This document shows positions 16,264-30,000 of a stretch of 64,000 bases of DNA, piece after piece (within the stretch, counting starts at the first letter, position 1; every line of letters starts with the position of its first letter). The position numbers and the translations under genes were made by a program. Below the pieces are notes generated by a model. The model worked only from the letters and a program-made list of their open reading frames with translations. It did not search any database and was not told the origin of the DNA. Location: assembly GCA_964439595.1 (NCBI GenBank), contig CAYTOK010000001.1, positions 124,001 to 188,000 of the forward strand, read 5' to 3'. This DNA is from CAIJXB01 sp964439595 (lineage in GTDB: Bacteria > Chlamydiota > Chlamydiia > Chlamydiales > Rhabdochlamydiaceae).

Positions 16264-17988
16264 ATGCGCTTATCGAATGTAGTTTTTAGCCTGCGATGTT
16301 TATTTATGGGAGCTGTTTTTTTATGCTCTCAAGATGCGTACTCTGAATTTGTTGGTCCACCCAATACTTCTGCGGGTATTGTAGAAAAGCAAATAGAAAG
16401 AGAATACCAAGAGCAGAATGTTCAGCCAACAAGAGAGGTTCCTCTTTTGGAAGTGGATATTCCCGAAGAACAGTTAGTTATGGGAGATGAAGAGACTGCT
16501 TTTATTAAAAAGATCACTTTAGAAGGCAATGACATTTTCTCTAGTAAAGTTATTCGCAAAATCCTTTCCTCTTATGAAGGGCGCGAGCTTAAAATGAGAG
16601 ATATTAAAGAGCTCTGTTTGAAGTTACAGGAAAAGTATGTAAATGAAGGGTACTTTTTAGCAAGAGTGTTTCCTCCTGAGCAAGAAGTAAAGGAAGGGAA
16701 TCTTACTTTAGAAGTTTTAGAAGGAAAACTAGGTGAAGTAACGGTTCAAGGAAATAAATACTATAAAGAAGCGTATATTAAAAAGTTTTTCACAAAGTTT
16801 CAGGGTAAGGCCATTAACTATGATGCTTTTTTAAAGTCGCTTTTTCTTCTTAATGAAAAAACAGATCTGAATGTAGGTGCTGTTTTTAAAAAAGGTTCAG
16901 AGGTTGGGACGGCAGATATTATTTTACGAGTTGATGACAAAAGACCTTGTCATCTATATGTAGATGAAAATAACTACGGATCCCACCAAACATCTATTTG
17001 GCGTACAGGCGCTCAGCTCCAATATGGAAACTTGTTTATGCAAGGAGATAAGTTTGGTCTTACAGAGGTGGTAGGCAATCCTGTTAGTCACCTTAACTAT
17101 ACGAATGCTGCTTATACAATTCCCTTAAATACTATAGGAACCGAAATGAAGCTTAACTATATGTATTCGAGCTTTCATGTCCCTTTATTCCCAGAGCTGC
17201 GTTTAAAAGGTAGATCACAAATTGGCACGTTAGAATTTTCGCAGGCGCTACTACGCTCTAGAAGAATGAGCACTGATGTCTATCTTTCTTTTGACTATAA
17301 GCAAATAGCTAACTATCGAAGGGGTTCTATCAATTCTTATGATAAGCTTCGTGTATTCACCTTAGGATTTGATCTTGATTACAGCGATAGTTTTAGAGGA
17401 AGAAACGTAGCGGATATTTCTGTTGCATATGGTGTCCCTCATTTCCTAGGCGGACTTAGTACTGTAGATGATCTTTGCAGTAGAACAGGGGCCGGTGGGC
17501 TTTTTGCTATTTTGAATGTAGATTATACAAGGATCCAAACCTTACCTAAAGACTGTTTTCTCAATTTACATATAGCCGGACAGGCTACTCCTTATAAATT
17601 GCCTATTTCAGAGCAGCTGTATATTGGTGGTGTAGATAGCGTTCGAGGTTTTCCTATTGCAGCCGCACTTGGTGATGATGGGTACTATGCAAACTTAGAG
17701 TTTAGAGCAGCTCTTCCTTTTATAAGGGACACAAAAGTTCCTTTCTTTAAACGAAGAACATGGAAAGAGTTTTTACAGGTTGTCGGATTTGTAGATCAAG
17801 GTGGTGTGAAGTTAAATGGTGGGGGAGAAAATCAAAGTCATCATATTTCTATGACAGGAGCTGGCGTAGGGCTAAGAGTTTTTGCTCCTTATGTGAACTT
17901 TAGTTTTGATGTAGGCTTTCCTTTAACGGATGATAAAAAACAATCATCACCAGTGTATTATTTTAAAGCAGGATTACAACCGTTTTAA
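16264..17988 (+). CDS. TpsB (ShlB/FhaC-type) outer-membrane transporter of two-partner secretion
   Basis: The product has 574 residues. A signal peptide (about 1-27) is followed by a periplasmic linker and two POTRA domains (about 78-153 and 154-228; note Gly-Asn-Asp-Ile-Phe, Tyr-Val-Asn-Glu-Gly-Tyr and Val-Leu-Glu-Gly-Lys). A 16-strand-type barrel then carries the diagnostic Val-Arg-Gly-Phe at 460-463, and the protein ends in Phe, as outer-membrane barrels do. It recognises the TPS domain of a TpsA protein and threads it across the outer membrane without ATP. It lies 68 bp upstream of tpsA1, in the usual B-A order. No other tpsB is present in the window, so it may also serve tpsA2. Confidence 0.93.
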   Translation: MRLSNVVFSLRCLFMGAVFLCSQDAYSEFVGPPNTSAGIVEKQIEREYQEQNVQPTREVPLLEVDIPEEQLVMGDEETAFIKKITLEGNDIFSSKVIRKILSSYEGRELKMRDIKELCLKLQEKYVNEGYFLARVFPPEQEVKEGNLTLEVLEGKLGEVTVQGNKYYKEAYIKKFFTKFQGKAINYDAFLKSLFLLNEKTDLNVGAVFKKGSEVGTADIILRVDDKRPCHLYVDENNYGSHQTSIWRTGAQLQYGNLFMQGDKFGLTEVVGNPVSHLNYTNAAYTIPLNTIGTEMKLNYMYSSFHVPLFPELRLKGRSQIGTLEFSQALLRSRRMSTDVYLSFDYKQIANYRRGSINSYDKLRVFTLGFDLDYSDSFRGRNVADISVAYGVPHFLGGLSTVDDLCSRTGAGGLFAILNVDYTRIQTLPKDCFLNLHIAGQATPYKLPISEQLYIGGVDSVRGFPIAAALGDDGYYANLEFRAALPFIRDTKVPFFKRRTWKEFLQVVGFVDQGGVKLNGGGENQSHHISMTGAGVGLRVFAPYVNFSFDVGFPLTDDKKQSSPVYYFKAGLQPF

Positions 17989-18056
17989 TTAATTAAAAAA
18001 AATTATTTTAATTAAATGGTTAATTTGTTATGCGTTGGTTATTATTAGAAATTTAA
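17989..18056 (+). promoter_or_regulatory. AT-rich spacer upstream of tpsA1
   Basis: TTAATTAA occurs twice around an A/T run (about 17986-18016), forming an inverted repeat. The following TTAATTTGTTATGCGT resembles TTATTTGTGTTATGTGT about 20 bp before tpsA2 (34628-34645). It is a possible shared control element. Confidence 0.4.
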
Positions 18057-21000
18057 ATGGGTATGGCGTTTTACGCTGAAACAATAATTAATGAGATGGG
18101 TACTATGAGAACTTTTTTAGCTTCTTTTTTGCGTTTAGTAATTTTCACACTGTTTCCGGCTTTAGCTTTTGCTTTGCCAAAAGGAGAGCAGGTTGTTAGC
18201 GGGGATGCAGACTTTGTCCAGGTGGATGAAAGATCTGTCGAGATTACTACATCCGATAAGGCCATCATTAATTATGATAGTTTTGACATAGGAGGCTCGG
18301 AGCGGGTGAGGTTTATCCAACCCAACTCCAAGTCCTGCGTGCTTAACCGCGTGCAGGGCTCTGATCCTTCTTCTATATTAGGATCCTTGGATGCTAATGG
18401 AAAAGTATTTCTCGTTAACCCATACGGGATATATTTTGGACCAAACGCATCTGTTAATGTCGGCTCTCTCATTGCCTCCACATTAGATATCCTGGATCAA
18501 GATTTTATGAATAACGACTTTAAATTCTTCTCCACAGAAGCTGGTAAAAACGGTCTAATTCACAATTTAGGACATATAGCAGCGCCCGAAGGTTCAATCG
18601 TCTTTTTAGCCCCTTATATCAAGAATGAGGGTGTTGTTACTGCAAATGCTGGTAAAGTGCTCTTTGCCTCGTCAGAGTCTGTCGCCCTAGATTTTTCAGG
18701 CGATGGGCTTATGAGCTTTATATTGGAAGGAGAACTTGAAAATGCTGTTATAGAGCACCTTGGATCTGTTAATGCAGAATCTGGAGAAGTGTTCATGAAG
18801 TTAAAAGTAGCAAATAAAGCTATTCGCGACATCATTAACACAGACGGCGTTGTAGAAGGATCTAGAATCGTTAAAGAAAACGGCCTTATTCACATTGTAA
18901 GTAATAGTAGTATCAAGGCTTCGGGTGTATATATAGATGGTGATGCAAACTCTAGAGTGCAAGTTGACGGTAGCATTGACGCTGCCAACTTATCTTCCGG
19001 TGGTAAAGGAGGAACGGTAACGGTTCTTGGAGATCACATCAAATTAATGGGAGCTAACATCGACGCCTCCGGAGACCTCTCTGGAGGCTCAGTCTTTATA
19101 GGGGGTGAATATAAAGGAGAAGGGTCTCTTCGTAACGCTCTTACAAATGTCATGGATGAAACATCCGTAATCAAAGCTGATGCCATTACAAGTGGTGATG
19201 GTGGTAAAGTAATTCTTTGGGCTGATGACACCACTCTTTTTAACGGACAGATTTTTGCAAGAGGTGGAGAGTTTGGCGGAAATGGAGGTTTTGTCGAAAC
19301 TTCCGGTAAGATTAATTTAGGGGTGCAGATAGGAAGAGTAGATACTGGGGCCTCTTTAGGACAGTCTGGTCTTTGGCTCTTAGATCCTGCGCTTGTAGTC
19401 ATCCAAACAGGTGGTACGGATCTATATGCGGATATTGATTGTGGATCAGGAGGGGCAGCAACTTTTACAGTGGCTCCATCTACTTTAGCTGCAGTCGTGG
19501 GAGCTGTATGTATTGAGGCATCTACGTCTATTACAATTAATAATGATATTGATTTAGCTACTGCGGGGACTGCGACAAGCTTTACGTTAACCGGGCCCGT
19601 TATTTTAGGAGCAGATGTCACTATTACTACGAATAATAGTTTTATTACGTTTACAAGTACTCTTAATGCTACAGTTGCTGATACGCAAGGATTAACACTT
19701 AATTCAGGAACCGGGAATATTAGTTTTCAAGGGGCAGTAGGAGCAACGCGTCTTAAACATCTCGTAATTACAAATGCTGGGGGCGTAGCATTTTCTGATG
19801 ATTTCGCAGCAGCAGACTTTACTGTAACGCAAAGTACGGGGGTCATTGCGTCAGGGACAGTGACAGTACCAGCTGTTACGATTACTGATACGACAGGCAC
19901 TATCCAATTCGACGGAGCTGTGACAATCACGACGCTTACAACATTCGCGCAGGATTATAGCATGATTTTTAATGGCGGCGGTACTATTACTAGCGGTACG
20001 ACATTTTCTAATACTGGAGGCGTAACCTTTGGAGACGGTCCTGCTATTACAACCACTTTTAGTAATGGGGTAAGTACAAGCGCTGGAGCTACAACATTGA
20101 AAGGTATTTTGGCAGTTACAAGTGGAGGTACAACACTTGGGGGTCTTACGGTAACGGGAAATTCTTCTATACAAACAAGTGGAACTGTTGGAGTCGGAGC
20201 TGTGAACCTTTCTGGCGGCGATTTAGCGATAACGACTAATATTACAGGGGGAGGAGCTAGCATCCAATTTAATAGTGGTATTACAGGTGCTCACAATCTT
20301 ACTCTTACAGCTGGAGGAGGAACCCTTACTTTTGGAAGTACCATTACAACACTTGGAGATGCTGCAGGGAATGATTCTTTAGTTATTGCCTCTACATCGA
20401 CAAACCCTATAAACTTTCCTAATACTGTTTCTACTACGGGAGGGTTAAATGCTACAGGGAAAAACTTACAATTTAACGCTGCTACAACGGTTGGCGGAGG
20501 GATACTTGCTGCGAATGTGACTACGGTAGCCGGAGGTTACGGTGTAGCTTTCAATGATGCAGGAGCTCAAGGTAGCGCCATAACAGGGACAACTTCGTTT
20601 AACAATACATCAGGCATTACCCTAGGAAGTGTAGATGGAGCTGTTACGACATTTACTAATGCGGTAGATACAACTGCTGGTTTTACGACAGTAAGGGGAA
20701 CGGTGACTGTATCGACAGCTGCTGCAGCGATGACAATGGGGGCAGTTGCTCTTGGGGGCAATGCTACGCTAAATACTAACGGCGGAGTGATCACAACAGG
20801 AGCCGTAGCTCTTACAGCAGGGGATCTATCAGTAGACTCTACTAACGGCACAGCGGCTGGTAATACAATCACTATAGGTGGAGCAGTTACTCAAACAGGG
20901 GTTAGGGCGTTAACAGTGAACGGAGGAACAGGGGGAGCGGTGGGCTTTTCTAGCTCTTTAACAGCCGGATCCCTTACAGTGACAAATTCAGGAACTTTAG

Positions 21001-24000
21001 GGTTTACGGGGGCGGTTACTCTTTCAGGAGCGCTCACACAAACCAATGCGGCGACAGGCACAACGACGTTTAGCTCAACAGTAAGTGTAGGATCAGCAGC
21101 GTTAAAAGGTGTGGCTTTTGCAGTAAATAATACGTTTGGCGCTAGTGGAGCTATAGCTGTTACTAACAGCGGGACCTTTACAGTAGCAACAGGTGCTGAT
21201 ATTTCTGGAGTGGGAGGATTTAGCACAAGTGGTGATGTAAGCCTTGGAGCTAATATCACGACAACAAATACAGATCTTAGCATAGGTACGTCTACAGTAC
21301 TTGCGGGTAATGTAGCGCTATCTACGGGAGCAGGAGCTGGAGATATCACGTTTGGAACAACGGTAAATGGTACAACAGATGACACAGAGACGCTCCAGTT
21401 AACAGCAGGATCAGGAAACGTTCACTTCACGGGAGTAGTTGGAGGAACAGTGCGTCTTGGAGATCTTACTATAGTAAGTGCAGCGAGTGTAACAGCTGAT
21501 GCAGCAGTGACAGCAGCAAGCATCACGCAGTCAGCCGGAACAGTATTAACAACTTTTACAGGAGCTGTTACAACAAGTGTAGGAGGAGTATCTCTTACAG
21601 GAACAGCCTTTACAGTAAATAACAGCATGGGATCTGCGACAAATGTGGTAATAACAAACTCAGGACTCTTTACTAAAGGATCCACAGGAGTTATTACAGC
21701 GCCAGGAGGGTTTAGCACAACAGGAGCAGCAAGCTTAGCTAACAATATTACCACAACAAATACAGGTCTTAGCATAGGTACGTCTACAGTACTTGCGGGT
21801 AATGTAGCGCTATCTACGGGANNNNNNNNNNNNNNNNNNNNNNNNNNNNNNNNNNNNNNNNNNNNNNNNNNNNNNNNNNNNNNNNNNNNNNNNNNNNNNN
21901 NNNNNNNNNNNNNNNNNNNNNCTGCGACAAATGTGGTAATAACAAACTCAGGACTCTTTACTAAAGGATCCACAGGGGTTATTATAGCGCCAGGAGGATT
22001 TAGCACAACAGGAGCAGCAAGCTTAGCTAACAATATTACAACAGTAGCAAATGTGATTACGATTGGGGGATCTTTAACTTTAGCATCAGGAGCGAATCCA
22101 GTATTATCTACAGGAGCTGGAGCCGATGTTACTGTTACAGGAGCCGTCATTGCTACGACAAATGGAGGAGAAACTCTTACTGTCACAGCTGGAACAGGTG
22201 GTCTAACCTTATCTAGCACAGTAGGTAGTGGTGGAACTAAGCTAGGAGCTCTCTCCTTTACAAGTGATACAATTGCTTTAAATGGAAACATTTTTGGTAA
22301 TTCTACTATTTTACTCCAGCCGACAACACCTGCTCAACCTATTAGGATTAATGGTGTAGTCGGGGGTTATAACCTTAGTACTGCAGAGATAGGCTATTTA
22401 CAAGATGGCTTTACAGGAATTACGATAGGAAGAAGTGATGGGTCTGGAGCTATTAGTATCGGTACTATTACATTCAATGATCCTGTTTTAATTAGATCTC
22501 CTGCTGCAGGAGGATCTATCACGGTTAGTGGACAAATTACAGGTAGCGGTAATGCCTCTATCTATTTAGATGGACCAGGAGCAACAACAACACTGAACGC
22601 AGACATTGTCACGGAGGGTAATCCGATTACAATTAGTGATAATGTGATCTTGGGAACCGGCGGCGTGCCAACAAGTATTACACTTAATACAACAAGTGGA
22701 GCAGCAGCTGGCGCCACGATTTCTATAACTGGAACAGTAGAAGATAATGCTGCGGGTAGCACGGACTTTATTTTAACAGCTGGGACAGGTGGAGACATCA
22801 CCATAACAGGTGCTGTCGGGGCTACCAATGCTGTTAAATCTATTAGCGCAACATCCGGTGGGACAGCGACATTTGCAAATGTAAGAACAACGGCAAATCA
22901 AACCTACTCAGGTGGCGGTGGAGCTACTAATGCTGTTCACTTAGATGGCACTACTTATACAACGATATCCAATGGAAACTTTGCAGTGAACTCTGCTGCT
23001 GTAGCAGTTTTAGGTGCTGATGTGACCATTTCTACGGGGTCTGGAACTGTAGATTTTGGAAGCACTGTTAATGGAGCTCAGAGTTTAACAGTTACATCTT
23101 CAGGTACTCAAACCTTTAGTGGGATTATTGGAGGAAGCACTCCTCTTACTGCACTCACTGTGAGTGGTACAGGAGCTGTTACATTAAATGGTATAGGAGG
23201 AGGCTCAGCTGGGGTATCTGGAGCAACAAGCATCAGTGGGTCAACAGGAGGCATCACGCTAAATGGCGGCATCTACAATGCTAATGCGCAGACATACACA
23301 GGAGCAGTAACTCTTGGAGCTGATACTACAATCACGACAAGTAACGATGACGTGATCTTCGGAAGTACAGTTAACGGAGTATTTAGCTTGACAGTAGAGG
23401 CAAGTACAGGAATAACCTCTATTGGAGGAGCCGTTGGAGGGACGGGTGTTCTTACAGCACTAACTATTAATAGCACAGGAGCTGTTACATTAAATGGTAT
23501 AGGAGGAGGCTCAGCTGGGGTATCTGGAGNNNNNNNNNNNNNNNNNNNNNNNNNNNNNNNNNNNNNNNNNNNNNNNNNNNNNNNNNNNNNNNNNNNNNNN
23601 NNNNNNNNNNNNNNNNNNNNNNNNNNNNNCAACAAGCATCAGTGGGTCAACAGGAGGCATCACGCTAAATGGCGGCATCTATAATGCTAATGCGCAGACA
23701 TATACAGGAAATGTAGTTCTTGGCGCAAGCTCTGCTGTGACAACAAACGGAGGGGACTTGCTTTTTAGCGGAACTCTTAATCCTACAACGGCTTCTACAG
23801 AGACTCTTACAGTGACGGCAGGTGCTGGAAGTGTTACATTTACCGGTGCTGTTGGAGGAACAAGACTTGGTGGTTTAACTATAGCAAGCGCAGCTGACGT
23901 GATGGCAGCAGCGATCACTTCTACAAGTGTAACGCAGTCAGCAGGAACAGGAACTACCACATTTAACGGCGCCATTAACACAAGTGCTATAGGCGGGGTT

Positions 24001-27000
24001 AACTTGACAGGAGCTGCTTTTGCAATTAATAGCACCATTACGACAACTGGAAGTGGTACTGTTACAATTGCGAACACAGGTACTTTAACCATTGCATCAG
24101 GAGCTAATATAACATCTGATGGAGCCTTTAACCAAAGTGGAGCAGGAGCTGTTTCTACTGCGGGTAATATTACGACAACAAATGATGCTATTAGCTTTAC
24201 AGGCAATGTTACTTTGACAGCTAGCGTGGCTTTATCTACGGGAGCAGGAGCTGGAGATATCACATTTAGCGGAACTGTTAACCCTACAACAGTCATTACA
24301 GAGGCATTAAGTTTAACAGCTGGAACAGGAAGTGTCCAGTTCGTGTCTGCCGTTGGAGGAACAAGACGTTTAGGGGATTTGACGATTGTAAGCGCAACCA
24401 ATGTAACAGCAGCAGCTTTAACTGTGAAAACATTGACACAGACAGCTGGAACAGGTACTAGCACATTTAACGGCGCTATTAATGCGAGCGCAGCAGGAGG
24501 TGTGAGCCTTACAGGGACAGCCTTTGCTTTCAATGCAGCTGTGACAACAGCTACTGGACCGTTTATTTTAGTCAATAGCGGCGCAGCATCATTTGGAAAT
24601 ATGACTATGACTCTTGGAGGAGCCTTTAGTCAAAGTGGAGGTGGAGCGGTATCTACTGACGCAGATATTACGATGACATCCTCTGCAGCTATTGACTTCA
24701 CTAATGCAATTACCTTGACAGGTGATGTATCTATGGTATCTGCTGGTGGTAACATGACCTTCTTAGCTGATATTAATGGTACAGTGGCAGGAGCTCAGAG
24801 CTTAACGCTTAATGCTTGTACAGCAGGTTCTGTTACTTTACAAGATGTGGGAACAGGAACAGCTTTAAATAACCTTGCTGTTTCTTCTGATACCCTCACT
24901 AAAGGAACAATTACTACAACAGGTTCTCAGACATATAATAACTGCAGCGGCACAACGGACCTTTCCGGAATATATAATACAGGAGGAGCTCCGTTTATCG
25001 TTAGCGGTAATGCAACGCTTATTGGTAACACGACAATTAATGCTGATGGCGGTATTATCACCTTTAGTGGAACACTTGACGGCGCTTTCTCCTTGACAGC
25101 TAATAGTACGGCGGCTACCACCTTTAGCGGTATCGTTGGGGGAACAACGCCTCTTACAAGCATTACAACGGATGCAGGCGGATCATCTAGTATGCTTAGT
25201 GTTACAACAACAGGTACGCAAACGTATAACGATACTACAATTACGTTAAATGGAACCTTTACAACAACTGATTCTGCTTTCCTTGCAGTGGGAGCAGTGA
25301 CTCTTGGTGGAGATACGGTAATTGCTGTAGGTACTGGCAGCGCTACATTCTCTAGCACAGTTGCAGCAGGAGCTCAAGATTTGACGATCACAGCTAATAC
25401 CATCAGCTTTGATGGTGGCGTCGGAAGTGTTTCAGGTACGGCAGACCTTCTTATGAAGCCTGCCACGACGTCTACTTCCATAGGTATCGGAGGAGGAGCT
25501 GGAACTCTGCAGATTACTACTACAGATGTTAACGCCCTAGCAAATGGCTTTAGCTCTATTACGATCGGAACTCCGGTAACAGGAGCTCACGTTATAACAA
25601 GTAATACAGCAACCTTCAAAGATCCTCTTTTCTATAGAACGCCAGCTGGGGGGTCTATTACAATTGCCGGGACTCTTACGGGGGTAACAGGTGCTTCTAT
25701 TTATCTAGATGGATCAGGGGCTACAACGACTCTTAATGCAGATATTGTAACTTCAGGAACTGATATTACTATTAGTGACAGCGTGATCTTAGGAACACCT
25801 GCAACGATTACACTTGATACAACATCAGGTGCGCCTGCAGGAGCTAATATTACTATTGCAGGTACTATTAATGATAACTCAGCAGGAACAAGTACTCTTG
25901 TACTTAATGCGGGAACAGGTGGGGCTATTGACCTTCAAGGTGCTGTGGGAGACTCCGCAGTACCAGCTGGTTTGACAATCACCAACGCTAACAATGCTAC
26001 AGCTGTAATAATTAGAGTAGAAGCACTCGTGCAGACAGCAGGCCAAGGTACTACTACATTTAACGGGGCTATTGTCACATCTGGCGCTTCAGGAGTTAGC
26101 TTGACAGGTACAGCCTTTGCTTTTAATAGTACTGTAAATACAACATCTGGCTCAGGAACATTTACTCTAGTAAATAGCGCAGCGGCAACGTTTGCGGCTG
26201 CAGCCGACCTTACCTTAGGTGGAGCTTTTAGTCAAAGCGGTGGGGGAGCTGTGTCAACAGCCGGCGATATCGTAACAACAGGAGATGCTATTGCCTTTGT
26301 TAATGCCGTAACACTCACAGGAGATGTGTTATGGGATACAACAGCTGGAGGAGCCACTCTAACAGGCGCTAATATCTCTAGTACGGGAGCTATTACCCAA
26401 ACAGGTACTAGAGCATTGACGGTAAATGGGGGAACAGGAGGAGCAGTAAGCTTTGCAAGCTCTTTAACAGCTAATGCCTTTACAGTAACACATAGTGGAA
26501 GTACTACGGTCACAGGAGCTACAACAGTACCAACTGTTACGCTTACTAACACAATAGGTGCTGTAACATTTACAGGAGCTGTGACAATCACAACGCTTAC
26601 AACAGCAGTCCAGGGGTATAGCGCAGTCTTTAATGGTGGCGGTACTATCACTAATGCCGCGACATTTAGCAATACGGGCGGTGTCACATTTGGTAGTGGT
26701 GCTGTCATGGCCTTTACAGGTGGTGTAAATACGGGAACTAACGCTCTATCTTTAAATGGAACCTATACAACTGCTAATGCAGCATTTACAGTTGGCGGAG
26801 CTACTACATTAGCTGGCAATGCTACTATAACGACATTTGGTGGCAATATTAGCTTTGCTAGCACAATTAACGGAGCATTTAATATTGACTTAAATGCTTG
26901 TGCCGGTGGGACAATCACTTTAACGGGGTTAGTTGGAAATACGACACCTTTAGTAGATGTGACCTTAACTACTAGACTACTTATGGCTAATACGATTACA

Positions 27001-30000
27001 AACACGGGAGTTAAGACGATTAACTCTTGTGGAGGTAGTTTAAATTTATGCGGAACATATACCACAGGAAACCTGGACTTTATCGTTCCAGGAAATGCCG
27101 TACTTACTTGCGACACGGTTATTGATGCAGGTACTGGTGTTATTTCGTTTGGAGGTCTTGTCAACGGGGCTTTTGGCTTAACTCTAACAGCAACAGGTGC
27201 TAAGACTCTTAGCGGAGCTGTAGGGGGAGTGGCAGCGCTTACTACCTTAACATCTACAGGGGCTGGAACGTTAAGTCTGCATTCTGTTACGACAACAAGT
27301 ACTCAGACGTATAATACAGATACAGCCGTGACATTAAACGGTACCTATACTACGACAGACTCTGCCTTCTCTATCTCTTCCGCAGCGGTAACACTTGGTG
27401 GTGCTACAGTCGTGACAACAGGTGTAGGCAATATTACCTTCGGTAGCACGATAGCAGGAGGGGGATTTGCCCTTACCGTAGATTCTACGGGAACTAAAAC
27501 TTTTGGAGCAGGAGTAACTGGGCTCTCTACGCTTAGCTCAACTGGAGCTGGAACGTTAAGTCTATATTCTGTTACAACAACAGGCACGCAGACATATAAT
27601 ACAGACACCGCTGTTACGTTATTTGGTACATACACCACGACAAACTCTGCCTTCTCGATCTCTTCTGGAGCGGTAACACTTGGTGGTGCTACAGTCGTGA
27701 CAACAGGTGTAGGCAATATTACCTTCGGTAGCACGATAGCAGGAGGGGGATTTGCCCTTACCGTGGATTCTACGGGAACTAAAACTTTTGGAGCAGGGGT
27801 AACTGGGCTGTCTACGCTTAGCTCAACCGGAGCTGGGACATTATCTCTACAGTCTGTTACAACAACAAGTACGCAGACGTATAATACAGATACAGCCGTG
27901 ACATTAAACGGTACGTATATTACAACAAACTCTGCCTTCTCGATCTCTACAGGGGCGGTAACGCTTGCGGGTATTACAGCTCTATCCACAGGATCTGGAG
28001 ATATCACCTTTGGATCTACGGTAAATGGGGCTTTTGACTTAACGCTAACAGCAACAGGTAGTAAGACATTTAGTTCTTCTGTAGGAAACAGTGTATCTCT
28101 TGCTAGCCTGACATCTGCAGGAGCTGGGACATTATCTCTAAGATCTGTTACTACAACAGGTGCGCAGACATATAATGCTGATACAGCAGTTTCGTTAGCT
28201 GGCAATTATACCACGACGAACTCTGCTTTCTCTATTTCTTCAGGGGCTGTAACTCTTAATGGTTCTAGCACTATTTCAACAGGGTCCGGAGCCATTACTT
28301 TTGGCTCTACGGTAGATAAATTTGGAGGTGGGCCAGCTGCAGGACTAACTGTCACATCAACGGGTGCTAAAACCTTTAGCGCAGCAGTTGGAGGAACTAC
28401 AGCGCTTGCTGGCCTGATATCTACAGGGGCAGGAACACTATCTTTACAATCTGTCACGACAACAGGATTGCAGACATATAATTCTGATAATGCTGTTACG
28501 TTAAATGGTACGTATATCACAACAAACGCTGCTTTTTCTATTAACTCTACAGGGCCTGTAACCCTTGGTGGAGCTACGGTTATTACAACGGGATCAGGAG
28601 CTATTACTTTTGGATCTACGATTAATGGAGCGCAAACATTTACGGCAACGTCTTCAGGAGCTCAAACCTTTAATGGAGTAATTGGAGGATCTACAGCTCT
28701 TAGCTCTTTTGCGGTAAGCGGTACGGGAGCTGTTACGTTAACAGGTATTGGATCCGGAGCCTCAGCCGGGGTAACAGGAGCTACAACTATCAGTGGCTCT
28801 ACGGGCGGTATTACGCTGAATGGTTCTACCTATCATGCTAATGCGCAAGTTTATACAGGAGCAGTAACCCTTGGAGCTAACATTAACATTATAACAAGTA
28901 ATGATGCTGTAAGCTTTGGTTCTACAGTTGATGGAGCCTTTAACTTGGGTATTACTCTTGGAACAGGGGATCTAACCTTTACAGGGAATGTGGGTAGTAC
29001 AACTCGTCTAGGGAATGTTACTATCACATCTGCTACTAATATTAATGCAGTGGGAATAAGATCTTCTTTACTTACTGTAACAAGTGCTACAGGAACAAGC
29101 ACCTTTACAGGAGCACTTAATACAAATAGCGCTTCCGGTATTAGCTTAACAGGAGCTATTTTCACTATTAGCGGCGCTGTGACTACTTCTGCAACGGGAC
29201 CATTTACTATAGTTCATACAGGACTTGCCACATTTAGCGTGGGATCTTCTCTTACCTTAGATGGCGCTTTCAATGAAAGCGGCTCAGGAGGGACTGTATC
29301 TATGGGTGGATCTATCACAACAACAGGAGACCTAATCCACTTTACTAATGTGGTTAACCTTATAGGTGATACAAGCTTAACTTCTTTAGGTGGTAACATT
29401 ACTTTTGATGCTAATGTAACTAGCACAGGTACAGCTTATGATCTTACTTTGAATGCTTGTAACGGAGGAGTTATTACATTGCAAACTGTAGGAACAGTTC
29501 CTAATCCATTAGATGTTTTTACAGCTACGGCTGATACAATTAATGTGGTTACTGTCCATAGTGGAACTGAAAATCTTAACGCCTGCGGCGCTAGCGTATT
29601 CCTATCAGGAACGTACAATACAGGAGGAGCTAACTTCACCGTTGTTGGTAACGCTATATTAATAGGAGATGTTATCATAAATGCAGATGCCGGTAATATT
29701 ATCTTTGGTGGTACGACAAATGGAGCATTCTCTTTAACTGCTAATAGCACAGGTGTTACAGCTTTTGGAGATACAATAGGAGGAACAACTCCTTTAACTG
29801 CCTTTACAACAAATGCAGGAGGATCTTCTAGCTTCTACGGTATTACGACAACAGGAGCTCAAAGTATTGGAGATAGTAGTAGCACCTTAAGAGGAGCCTA
29901 TACTACGACTAACTCAGCCTTTAGCGTAGTTGGTGCAGTGACTCTTGGCGCTAATACCACTGTATCGACAGGAACGGGTGCTGTTACCTTTAGTAGCACA

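Noticed and set aside
21290..28560. CRISPR-like direct repeats
   Set aside because: The repeats are 285-492 bp, in frame, coding and without unique spacers. They are tandem protein repeats.
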